The notes under the pieces are model-generated. The model was given only the letters and a program-made list of their open reading frames with translations. It was not told where the DNA came from and ran no database searches. This document shows, piece by piece, positions 7,619-12,863 of a stretch of 20,801 nucleotides of DNA; positions within the stretch are counted from its first letter, which is position 1; each line of letters opens with the position of its first letter. Source of the stretch: JBBRMY01 sp038230595 (lineage in GTDB: Bacteria > Bacteroidota > Ignavibacteria > Tepidaquicellales > Tepidaquicellaceae); contig JBBRMY010000029.1 in the NCBI GenBank assembly GCA_038230595.1, positions 1 to 20,801 on the forward strand. The letters are read 5' to 3'. Made by a program: the position numbers and the translations under genes.

Positions 7619-8353
7619 ATGAAAATAAAATATACTTTTTATGCATGTTCAGTATTGATGCTTATGTTTGTATTTTCCAACAACAAAGCAGAAGCCTCAG
7701 TATTAAATCATGAATTAAATTTATCAAGTCAGCCTTCAGATACATTAGAGCCGCTACCGGTAGAACTGGAAAGATTTGTAGCAACTACTATAAAGAATGA
7801 AGTTATTCTTGACTGGTATACCGGTCATGAGCATAACAATTCAGGATTTGAAGTAGAAAGAGCTCAGATCATTAATTCAATTGAAAGTCTGAGAGACGCA
7901 AATTATACAAAAGTCGGATATATGCAGGGTGCAGGAAATACTACTTTAGAATCAGTTTATAAGTTTAAAGATCTGAATGTTCCAACAGGAAAATTCGCAT
8001 ATAGATTAAAACAAATTGATTTCAATGGTAACTTCAGATACTTTGTATTGAGCAATGAAGTTATTGTAAATGTTCCTGTAAAATTCTCATTGTTACAGAA
8101 TTACCCAAATCCATTCAATCCTGTAACACATATAAAGTACGAAATTTCGGCAGACAGCAAAGTTTCATTGAAAATATTTGATATTACCGGAAGAGATGTA
8201 AAAGACGTTGTAACAGGCTTTCAGCCTGCAGGTTATTATGACCTTAATGTTGATGCATCAACTCTTTCAAGCGGAGTTTATTACTTCAGATTAAGTGCTC
8301 AGTACTCTAACGGATCTTTTGAAAAGACCTTAAAGATGATGATCGTAAAATAG
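7619..8353 (+). CDS. Small T9SS-sorted protein without a cargo domain
   Basis: A signal peptide (1 to about 26, ending AEA) is followed directly by the two-part C-terminal module seen at the ends of the other T9SS proteins in this window. An FnIII-like part starts at PLPVELERF (46-54) and includes HEHNNSGFEVERA (70-82) and YRLKQIDFNGNF (128-139). The type A sorting domain has NYPNPFNP at 161-168 and ends MMIVK. In the other three proteins hundreds of residues lie between the signal peptide and this module; here there are about 20. It should be exported by Sec and then handled by the T9SS, but carries no recognisable functional domain. AAGAAG precedes the ATG by a few bases. A strong terminator follows. 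It could be a genuine small surface protein or the remnant of a larger one after an internal deletion. Confidence 0.85.
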   Translation: MKIKYTFYACSVLMLMFVFSNNKAEASVLNHELNLSSQPSDTLEPLPVELERFVATTIKNEVILDWYTGHEHNNSGFEVERAQIINSIESLRDANYTKVGYMQGAGNTTLESVYKFKDLNVPTGKFAYRLKQIDFNGNFRYFVLSNEVIVNVPVKFSLLQNYPNPFNPVTHIKYEISADSKVSLKIFDITGRDVKDVVTGFQPAGYYDLNVDASTLSSGVYYFRLSAQYSNGSFEKTLKMMIVK

Positions 8354-8376
8354 ATTTAAAATTCATTCTGATTATA

Positions 8377-8412
8377 AAAAACGCCGCTTATATTTTTATA
8401 AGCGGCGTTTTT
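8377..8412. terminator. Bidirectional intrinsic terminator after the small T9SS gene
   Basis: A perfect 16-bp stem (8377-8392 with 8397-8412) with a TTTT loop has a G+C core CGCCGC and is bounded by A5 on the left and T5 on the right. It therefore works as an intrinsic terminator on either strand. It closes the paa-kgd-T9SS plus-strand block. Confidence 0.92.
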
Positions 8413-8442
8413 GTTTTATACCAAATGATCACAATATTACCT

Positions 8443-8492
8443 CCGCTGTTGGTGTTTAGTTCCGATCAATCGGAACATCACCAACAGCCACC
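8443..8492. repeat. REP-like palindrome interrupted by a second palindrome
   Basis: The outer arms CTGTTGGTG (8446-8454) and CACCAACAG (8479-8487), with the family flanks CCG and CCACC, are the same as the REP elements beside the RAYT gene at 12061. Where other copies have a short TTTT-type loop, this one holds a complete inner palindrome, GTTCCGAT and ATCGGAAC (8459-8476). It is a nested, composite element. Confidence 0.8.
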
Positions 8493-8502
8493 TTGGTTGA
8501 TC

Positions 8503-8526
8503 AGAGACGCGAAGCATCACGTCTCT
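8503..8526. repeat. AGAGACG/CGTCTCT palindrome, copy 1
   Basis: AGAGACG (8503-8509) and CGTCTCT (8520-8526) form a 7-bp stem with a 10-nt interior, followed by ACAA. The same arms recur at 8607-8626 with a different loop, so this is a repeat family rather than a chance hairpin. There is no T-run. Confidence 0.7.
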
Positions 8527-8546
8527 ACAAAATAAACCTTACTCGT

Positions 8547-8575
8547 CCGCTGTTGGTGTTTTCACCAACAGCCAT
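8547..8575. repeat. REP-like palindrome, intact copy
   Basis: CCG-CTGTTGGTG (to 8558), loop TTTT, CACCAACAG (8563-8571), then CCA. The stem is a perfect 9 bp. This is the cleanest example of the family that flanks the RAYT gene, about 3.5 kb away from it and in the same orientation as the interrupted copy upstream. Confidence 0.8.
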
Positions 8576-8606
8576 TCATAATGAATGAACGGAGCTTTCA
8601 ATTCCC

Positions 8607-8626
8607 GAGACGCAAATATGCGTCTC
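8607..8626. repeat. GAGACGCA/TGCGTCTC palindrome, copy 2
   Basis: An 8-bp perfect stem (8607-8614 with 8619-8626) and a 4-nt AATA loop, followed by TACTTG. It shares the GAGACG arm with the copy at 8503-8526. Confidence 0.7.
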
Positions 8627-8643
8627 TACTTGTGAGGAGCAGG

Positions 8644-8659
8644 ACTTGTAATTGCAAGT
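8644..8659. repeat. ACTTG/CAAGT short palindrome
   Basis: ACTTGTAATTGCAAGT is symmetric at all but one pair of its 16 positions. It is the fifth palindrome in this 300-bp stretch. It is short and alone in its sequence type here, so it may be chance. Confidence 0.4.
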
Positions 8660-8709
8660 GTGTACGTATATTCTATAAATAGGATAAAATAGTCTCCAAT
8701 TATACTGTC

Positions 8710-8729
8710 ATTCCTGCGAAAGCAGGAAT
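8710..8729. repeat. ATTCCTGC-GAAA-GCAGGAAT palindrome
   Basis: A perfect 8-bp stem closes on a GAAA tetraloop and is followed by CCCG. From memory, near-identical hairpins (with CCTGC or CCCGC arms) are dispersed in the genomes of several bacterial phyla. No T-run follows, and it lies between the end of the plus-strand block and the convergent SDR gene. Confidence 0.65.
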
Positions 8730-8821
8730 CCCGAAAATCAATGGAAGATCTGACACTTCCAAAGATCTCTTTATAGTAGAAATAAATCTAATTTATCACT
8801 TATAATTCCTTTATATTCCTA

Positions 8822-9697
8822 TCACTTAGCCATCATACTTAAACTAACTTCTACTCTATCTGGTGATAACCCATATAATGTTAGTTTTGATATATTCATG
8901 CTAACATTTAAAGGAGTTTCAATATCCTTACTCACTTCACAAAATTTAACAGGCGTGATCAATTTATTAGAAAAGCCAAATGCTGCTGCAGTCTTCAATC
9001 CGAGATCATATCGGCTTAATTTCTCAGGTCCTCCGAAATTCATAATCTCATTTTTTATTTCAGACTCAGTTATAAAATTTATAAGCTCAGCAGCGTTTGT
9101 CAGACTAAGTGGTGATCTGAATTGATCTGAAAACAATTTGACCTGTTCCTTTGCTTTTATCTTATTCAGCATTTCAGTAAAATGATTGACGGAATTATTT
9201 AAAGCTATTCCATATAAGAGGGAAGTTCTCAGTATAACATAATTATCTGAGTTCTCTTTAATTTTTTCTTCAGCCATTAACTTACTTTGTGTATAAAGTG
9301 AAAGAGGCTCTAACGGACTATCTTCGGTTTTCAATTCAGGACTATCTTTATAAACAAGGTCGGTAGAAGTAAAGATCATTTTGGAATTATGGTGAGTGCA
9401 TAATTTTGCGATCAGTCCCGTAAGTTCAACATTATTTTTATAAACTTCTTCTTTAGATAATGTCCGGCAAATCTGCGGATTTGCATATCCGGCTGTGTGA
9501 ATAACTGCATCCGGCTGAAATTCTGACATAACCAATTTTATTGAATGCATATCCGAAAGATCTATTTGTTTGTTGGGATAAGATAAAGTGTTTCCCGGAT
9601 TTTTATTATACAGTGTTAATATCTGATGCTTTTTAGAAAGCTCAATATTCAGATACTGACCTAAAAGACCGCTTCCACCGGTTATAAGAATTTTCAA
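8822..9697 (-). CDS. SDR-family NAD(P)-dependent reductase/epimerase, RmlD-like
   Basis: The 291-residue protein is an extended/atypical short-chain dehydrogenase. It has the Rossmann glycine motif GGSGLLG at 7-13 in the opening MKILITGGSGLLGQYL, an acidic/Asp-Leu switch at D46-L47, and STDLVY at 111-116. The catalytic pair is YTQSK (Y135, K139). The overall look (ITGGSGLLG start, NFGGPEKLSRYDLG near the C-terminus) resembles dTDP-4-dehydrorhamnose reductase (RmlD) and related sugar-nucleotide enzymes; the substrate cannot be told from sequence. The start is TTG at 9697. The protein there begins exactly where the family does, and no in-frame ATG lies just upstream. It lies 58 bp past the mature end of tRNA-Asn on the same strand, with the tRNA terminator between, and has no sugar-biosynthesis neighbours. 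Confidence 0.88.
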   Translation of the reverse strand: MKILITGGSGLLGQYLNIELSKKHQILTLYNKNPGNTLSYPNKQIDLSDMHSIKLVMSEFQPDAVIHTAGYANPQICRTLSKEEVYKNNVELTGLIAKLCTHHNSKMIFTSTDLVYKDSPELKTEDSPLEPLSLYTQSKLMAEEKIKENSDNYVILRTSLLYGIALNNSVNHFTEMLNKIKAKEQVKLFSDQFRSPLSLTNAAELINFITESEIKNEIMNFGGPEKLSRYDLGLKTAAAFGFSNKLITPVKFCEVSKDIETPLNVSMNISKLTLYGLSPDRVEVSLSMMAK

Positions 9698-9724
9698 GTG
9701 TTCATTGTTATTTATAAAATAAAA

Positions 9725-9755
9725 AAACCCTGATCGTATTATGCAATCAGGGTTT
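9725..9755 (-). terminator. Intrinsic terminator of tRNA-Asn
   Basis: On the minus strand AAACCCTGAT (9755-9746) pairs with ATCAGGGTTT (9734-9725) around an 11-nt loop. The T-run continues beyond the stem to TTTTTTTATTTT. The stem begins at the base right after the encoded CCA of the tRNA. Confidence 0.85.
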
Positions 9756-9830
9756 TGGCTCGACGAGCAGGATTTGAACCTGCAACCCTTCGGTTAACAG
9801 CCGAATGCTCCACCATTGAGCTATCGTCGA
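9756..9830 (-). tRNA. tRNA-Asn (anticodon GTT), CCA encoded
   Basis: The minus strand folds into a complete cloverleaf. Acceptor TCGACGA pairs with TCGTCGA, with discriminator G and encoded CCA at 9758-9756. The D arm is GCTC/GAGC and the anticodon stem TTCGG/CCGAA has loop CTGTTAA, giving anticodon GTT. The T arm is GCAGG/CCTGC with loop TTCAAAT. All stems are fully paired, so it should be functional. Confidence 0.97.
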
Positions 9831-9839
9831 ATATCATAC

Positions 9840-9868
9840 AATATAAAAATATTCAGTTTTTTAATCAA
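9840..9868 (-). promoter_or_regulatory. Promoter of tRNA-Asn
   Basis: On the minus strand TTGATT (9868-9863) is followed by a 17-bp spacer and TATATT (9845-9840). The mature tRNA begins 10 nt after the -10, so a start a few bases before position 9830 gives a very short leader. This is a classical sigma-70-type -35/-10 arrangement, useful as a reference for what promoters look like in this genome. Confidence 0.75.
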
Positions 9869-10163
9869 TGGGATAATTCAGGATTTTTAAAGTAGTATTA
9901 CAAATCGGGGGATTAGGTGCGAGAGTTTTACCTAAATTAGTTAACCAAAAGGAGTTTGGTAAAGCAATTTTTTAAATTATTTTAATTAATTAATAATTAG
10001 TTAAAGTTATATTGAAATGCCGAATATAGCTTACATTCAATGTTCCTGTTAAAATAATGCTAAGTGTTCCTTATCAGTACTTTAATTGAAAATTATTTTA
10101 TATATTATATATAATATATTATCAGTTAATTAAAAGAGTTTTTCCTGAATATAGCCTTTTTTT
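9869..10163. other. AT-rich intergenic region upstream of first large T9SS gene
   Basis: No gene or RNA is recognisable. The stretch holds small inverted repeats: TTAGGT/ACCTAA (9913-9935), ACCAAA/TTTGGT (9944-9960) and a perfect but purely A/T 20-bp palindrome at 10100-10119. The last lies 45 bp before the promoter repeats and might be a binding site or a DNA-bending tract. In sequence this AT-rich none of the three is strong evidence. Confidence 0.4.
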
Positions 10164-10204
10164 GTAAGGTTTTTGTTAGGATTTTTATTTTATTAAAACA
10201 TAAC
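10164..10204 (+). promoter_or_regulatory. GTTAGG direct-repeat promoter, copy 1
   Basis: GTAAGG (10164-10169) and GTTAGG (10175-10180) are 11 bp apart start to start, then 18 bp lead to CATAAC (10199-10204), a weak TATAAT-like box. The same geometry with the same surrounding bases (TTTG before the first hexamer, ATTT after the second) occurs before the genes at 12864 and 15618. The ATG follows 31 bp after the -10. Confidence 0.65.
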
Positions 10205-10235
10205 TGTAAATTAAAAATTAATTTAAAAAAATATA

Positions 10236-11849
10236 ATGAAAAAAATATTTATTGTTTTATTATTTGTATTTATTGGGATCCAAAACATCCATGCAGCACC
10301 TTTTTTTCCTAATAGTTTGGTTGTAGTCAGAATTGGAGACGGTGCAAACCCATTAACAAGTGCAGCCTTTCAGGTCGTGCTTGATGAATATTCAACAGCT
10401 GGAGTATTAATTCAATCAATTCCATTACCAATTGTGGTTTCAGCTCCAAATAATAGATTAGTTTTAAGTGGCTCTAGCACATCTGAGGGTTTTTTAAATT
10501 TATCACCTAATGGGTTTTTATTAACACTTGGAGGATATGATGCTGCAGTTGGAACTCTTGCTGTTGGCGGCACTACTACGGCTGTTGCTTTGCGGGTTTT
10601 AGGTTTAATAGATGCTTCAGGGAATATTAATACTTCAACTGCGGTTGATCAATTTTCAGCCGGAACGATAAGAAGTGTTATTACTGTTGATGGTTCATAT
10701 TTTTATGCTGCCGGTTCCAATAGCGGTGTAAGGTATATGGTTGCCGGGGCTCCTCCAAGTTCTACAGTACAGCTTTCAACAACACCTACAAATAACAGAG
10801 TCGTAAATATTTTTAATGGTCAGTTATATGTTTCTAATGCTGCGGGTACATTTGATGGAGTAAGTACTATTGGAGTAGGACTTCCAACAACAGCAGGTCA
10901 GACAACTACAATTTTACCGGGCTTTCCTATTGCAGCAGGTCCAAGTCCTTATCAGTATTCAATGAATGGAGCCGGAACAATAATTTATTTAGCAGACGAT
11001 AGAGCAGTAGCATCCGGTGGCGGAATCCAGAAATGGACATTTTCAGCAGGTACATGGTCATTAACATCAACTCTTAATACCGGACTTACTGCAGGCTGCA
11101 GAAGCCTTGCGGTCAACTGGGCAACTACCAGTCCGACTCTGTATGCAGTTTCCGCAACAAGTCCAACAACTATTGTAACTGCTCCTGATGATGGAGCAAC
11201 ACCATTTACAGTTATAGCTACAGCAGCACCAAATTTTGTTTTCAGAGGTTTATCTTTCTCACCATTGTCGATAACTCCTGTTGAGCTGGGGTCATTCACT
11301 TCTAATGTTTCCAACAACAATGTAAATCTTAATTGGAGAACAGAGAACGAGCATAACAATTCAATGTTCGTTGTTGAAAGAAAATCATCTTCATCAGATT
11401 GGTCATCAGTCGGAACTGTATCAGGGGCAGGAAATTCAAATACAATAAGAAATTATTCTTTTAGTGATAAAAATATTGCTTCAGGAAATTATCATTACAG
11501 ATTAAATCAAATTGATTTCAATGGCAATCATAAATATTATGATCTTTCAAATGAAGTGATCGTTGGTGTTCCAACAGCATTCAGTCTTGCACAGAATTTC
11601 CCGAATCCGTTCAATCCTTCAACAACTATAAACTATCAGCTTCCGGCTGACAGCAAAGTTGATCTGAAAGTTTTTGATCTTTCAGGAAAAGAAGTTTCAA
11701 CATTAGTTAACGGAAATCAGACTGCAGGGTATTATTCAATTAATTTTAATGCAGCCGGTCTTTCAAGCGGAATATATTTTTACAGATTAACTGCAAACGG
11801 TAACAATGTAAATTATTCCAATACAATGAGAATGATACTTGTGAAATAA
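10236..11849 (+). CDS. T9SS-sorted secreted protein with beta-propeller-like region
   Basis: A signal peptide (1-20, ending HAA) precedes a passenger of about 325 residues that starts NSLVVVRIGDG (26-36). I recognise that opening, with VFLDEY-like and SIPLP segments after it, from a family of secreted bacterial proteins that I believe fold as a beta-propeller; its function is unknown to me. Repeated blocks with YFYAAG, LYVSNA, IIYLAD and LYAVSA ending in small-residue turns fit propeller blades. From about 347 (ITPVELGSF) comes the FnIII-like module shared with its neighbours, then the T9SS type A sorting domain with NFPNPFNP (454-461) and the terminal MRMILVK. It should be displayed on or released from the cell surface. 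No Shine-Dalgarno sequence is evident; the leader is pure A/T. A terminator follows 26 bp after the stop. Confidence 0.88.
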   Translation: MKKIFIVLLFVFIGIQNIHAAPFFPNSLVVVRIGDGANPLTSAAFQVVLDEYSTAGVLIQSIPLPIVVSAPNNRLVLSGSSTSEGFLNLSPNGFLLTLGGYDAAVGTLAVGGTTTAVALRVLGLIDASGNINTSTAVDQFSAGTIRSVITVDGSYFYAAGSNSGVRYMVAGAPPSSTVQLSTTPTNNRVVNIFNGQLYVSNAAGTFDGVSTIGVGLPTTAGQTTTILPGFPIAAGPSPYQYSMNGAGTIIYLADDRAVASGGGIQKWTFSAGTWSLTSTLNTGLTAGCRSLAVNWATTSPTLYAVSATSPTTIVTAPDDGATPFTVIATAAPNFVFRGLSFSPLSITPVELGSFTSNVSNNNVNLNWRTENEHNNSMFVVERKSSSSDWSSVGTVSGAGNSNTIRNYSFSDKNIASGNYHYRLNQIDFNGNHKYYDLSNEVIVGVPTAFSLAQNFPNPFNPSTTINYQLPADSKVDLKVFDLSGKEVSTLVNGNQTAGYYSINFNAAGLSSGIYFYRLTANGNNVNYSNTMRMILVK

Positions 11850-11875
11850 ATTACGATTTACGAATTACGATCTAT

Positions 11876-11908
11876 AAACCCGCTGGAATATTTTTCAGCG
11901 GGTTTTTT
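11876..11908 (+). terminator. Intrinsic terminator after the 537-residue T9SS gene
   Basis: AAACCCGCTG (11876-11885) pairs perfectly with CAGCGGGTTT (11896-11905), with a 10-nt A/T loop and a continuing T-run (TTTTTT to 11908). The matching A-run on the left is short, so it mainly serves the plus strand. Confidence 0.88.
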
Positions 11909-11956
11909 GTTGTTAGTGCAGTTATTTTCAAATAAGAGTTTTTACATAGCATCTCT

Positions 11957-11977
11957 TGTTGTTTTGACCAACAACCA
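11957..11977. repeat. Degenerate REP copy left of the RAYT gene
   Basis: TTGTTG and CCAACAA flank a TTTTGA interior. It resembles the TTGTTGGTG/CACCAACAA variant seen to the right of the transposase, with part of the left arm lost. Confidence 0.5.
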
Positions 11978-11983
11978 GTGTTG

Positions 11984-12014
11984 CCGCTGTTGGTGTTTTC
12001 ACCTACAGCCACCA
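11984..12014. repeat. REP copy left of the RAYT gene
   Basis: CCG-CTGTTGGTG (11987-11995), loop TTTT, CACCTACAG (12000-12008), then CCACCA. One mismatch (T for A) in the right arm; otherwise identical to the copy at 8547-8575, including flanks. Confidence 0.8.
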
Positions 12015-12060
12015 TGCAAGTTGTTTGTGAAAACTATAACAACCATAAAATTGTTAATTC

Positions 12061-12579
12061 ATGCAAGAAGAGTTTAACCATACATATTTCTTTACAGCGA
12101 CAATCCTTGAATGGAAACATCTTCTTATAAATGATAAATACAAAGATATTATTGTTAGCAGTCTGAGATTTCTCCAACAAAATAAAAAAGTGAAGATTTT
12201 CGCATTTGTGATCATGCCAAATCATATTCATATTGTATGGGCTATAAATTCTGAATTTGAATATTCACACATAAAAAGGGATTTCATGAAATATACTTCG
12301 CAAATGATCCGAATGGATCTTTTTCAATATCATCCGGCATTGTTAAATCAATTTTATGTTTGTGCAAAAGACAGAGAGTATCAGATCTGGGAAAGAAATT
12401 CATTATCAGTTGAAATATTTTCTTCCAAAGTGCTGGAACAGAAAATAAATTATATTCACAAAAATCCATTAGGGGACAAATGGAAGCTGTCAGTTGATAT
12501 AACGGATTACAAATATTCTTCTGCTAAGTCTTATTATGAAAATGTTGATGAGTTTGGATTTTTAGAAAAAACATTTTGA
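12061..12579 (+). CDS. REP-associated tyrosine transposase (RAYT, Y1/HUH family)
   Basis: RAYTs are single-copy, domesticated relatives of IS200/IS605 transposases. They cut single-stranded DNA at REP hairpins and are thought to spread REP/BIME elements. The 172-residue protein has the HUH metal-binding motif in MPNHIHIVW (H55, H57) and the catalytic tyrosine helix QKINYIHKNPLGDKW, with Y131 the likely nucleophile followed by the family NP pair. The downstream TDYKYSSAKSYY (148-159) is the counterpart of the family YxWSS motif, with Y in place of W. The N-terminal YFFTATILEWKHLL matches the usual Y-H-FTxxT-like opening loosely. Nothing is truncated or frameshifted, so it may be active. No Shine-Dalgarno sequence is obvious. 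It lies between two T9SS cargo genes and is bracketed by REP palindromes. Confidence 0.9.
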   Translation: MQEEFNHTYFFTATILEWKHLLINDKYKDIIVSSLRFLQQNKKVKIFAFVIMPNHIHIVWAINSEFEYSHIKRDFMKYTSQMIRMDLFQYHPALLNQFYVCAKDREYQIWERNSLSVEIFSSKVLEQKINYIHKNPLGDKWKLSVDITDYKYSSAKSYYENVDEFGFLEKTF

Positions 12580-12587
12580 TAGATCTG

Positions 12588-12618
12588 ATGGTTGTTGGTG
12601 AAAACACCAACAACGGCG
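12588..12618. repeat. REP copy right of the RAYT gene, inverted orientation
   Basis: GTTGTTGGTG (12591-12600), loop AAAA, CACCAACAAC (12605-12614), then GGCGG. The 10-bp stem is perfect. Loop AAAA and the GGCGG tail show it is reversed relative to the copies at 11984 and 12646. A decayed half-copy, ATCGGGAACATCAACAAC, follows at about 12622-12639. Confidence 0.8.
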
Positions 12619-12645
12619 GACATCGGGAACATCAACAACTTTCTG

Positions 12646-12673
12646 CCGCTGTTGGTGTTTCACTCAGCCACCA
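12646..12673. repeat. REP copy right of the RAYT gene, direct orientation, shortened
   Basis: CCG-CTGTTGGTG followed by TTTCAC, then TCAGCCACCA. The flanks match the family exactly but the right arm has lost several bases, so the hairpin is damaged. Together with the inverted copy it forms a head-to-head pair like the BIMEs known from REP systems. Confidence 0.7.
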
Positions 12674-12744
12674 TACAGGTTAACAAAATTACCAACTACA
12701 ATGAAAATTATAAAATACTAATCTTATCCACATAAACGATTGAG

Positions 12745-12766
12745 AAACAATAATTAAATATTGTTT
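12745..12766. promoter_or_regulatory. 8-bp inverted repeat upstream of second large T9SS promoter
   Basis: AAACAATA (12745-12752) and TATTGTTT (12759-12766) are perfectly complementary around a 6-nt spacer. They end 23 bp before the first GTTAGG hexamer, where an activator could sit. There is no equivalent with the same sequence before the other two genes, so the role is uncertain. Confidence 0.3.
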
Positions 12767-12789
12767 GTTTAGAATTTCCTGCGTTTTTT

Positions 12790-12830
12790 GTTAGGATTCA
12801 GTTAGGATTTATTTTAAATTCTAATATAAA
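12790..12830 (+). promoter_or_regulatory. GTTAGG direct-repeat promoter, copy 2
   Basis: Two exact GTTAGG hexamers (12790-12795 and 12801-12806) are 11 bp apart, followed by an 18-bp spacer and TATAAA (12825-12830). The predicted start is about 25-28 bp before the ATG at 12864. Geometry and flanking bases are the same as copies 1 and 3. Confidence 0.7.
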
Positions 12831-12863
12831 TAGTAAACCAAATTAATCTATTAAAGGGAGCCA

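Larger units (their letters stand above)
11957..12673 (+). mobile_element. RAYT gene with flanking REP palindromes (REPtron-like unit)
   Basis: An intact REP-associated tyrosine transposase gene is bracketed by copies of one palindrome family. On the left are a degenerate copy (11957-11977) and a near-complete one (11984-12014). On the right are a copy in inverted orientation (12588-12618), a decayed half (about 12620-12639) and a direct-orientation copy with a shortened right arm (12646-12673). This matches the known organisation of RAYT genes, which sit among the REP sequences they are thought to mobilise. Exact outer ends cannot be fixed by eye. Confidence 0.75.

Noticed and set aside
8443..8730. 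CRISPR-like array of repeated palindromes
   Set aside because: The elements belong to different families, spacing is irregular, no constant repeat alternates with unique spacers, and no cas gene is present.
10100..10119. Perfect 20-bp palindrome as an operator
   Set aside because: It is made only of A and T in a very AT-rich stretch, where such symmetry arises readily; noted only as part of the intergenic description.
11957..12673. Complete IS200/IS605 insertion sequence
   Set aside because: There is no tnpB, and the flanking palindromes are dispersed in the window independently of the transposase; the protein motifs fit RAYT better than TnpA of IS200.
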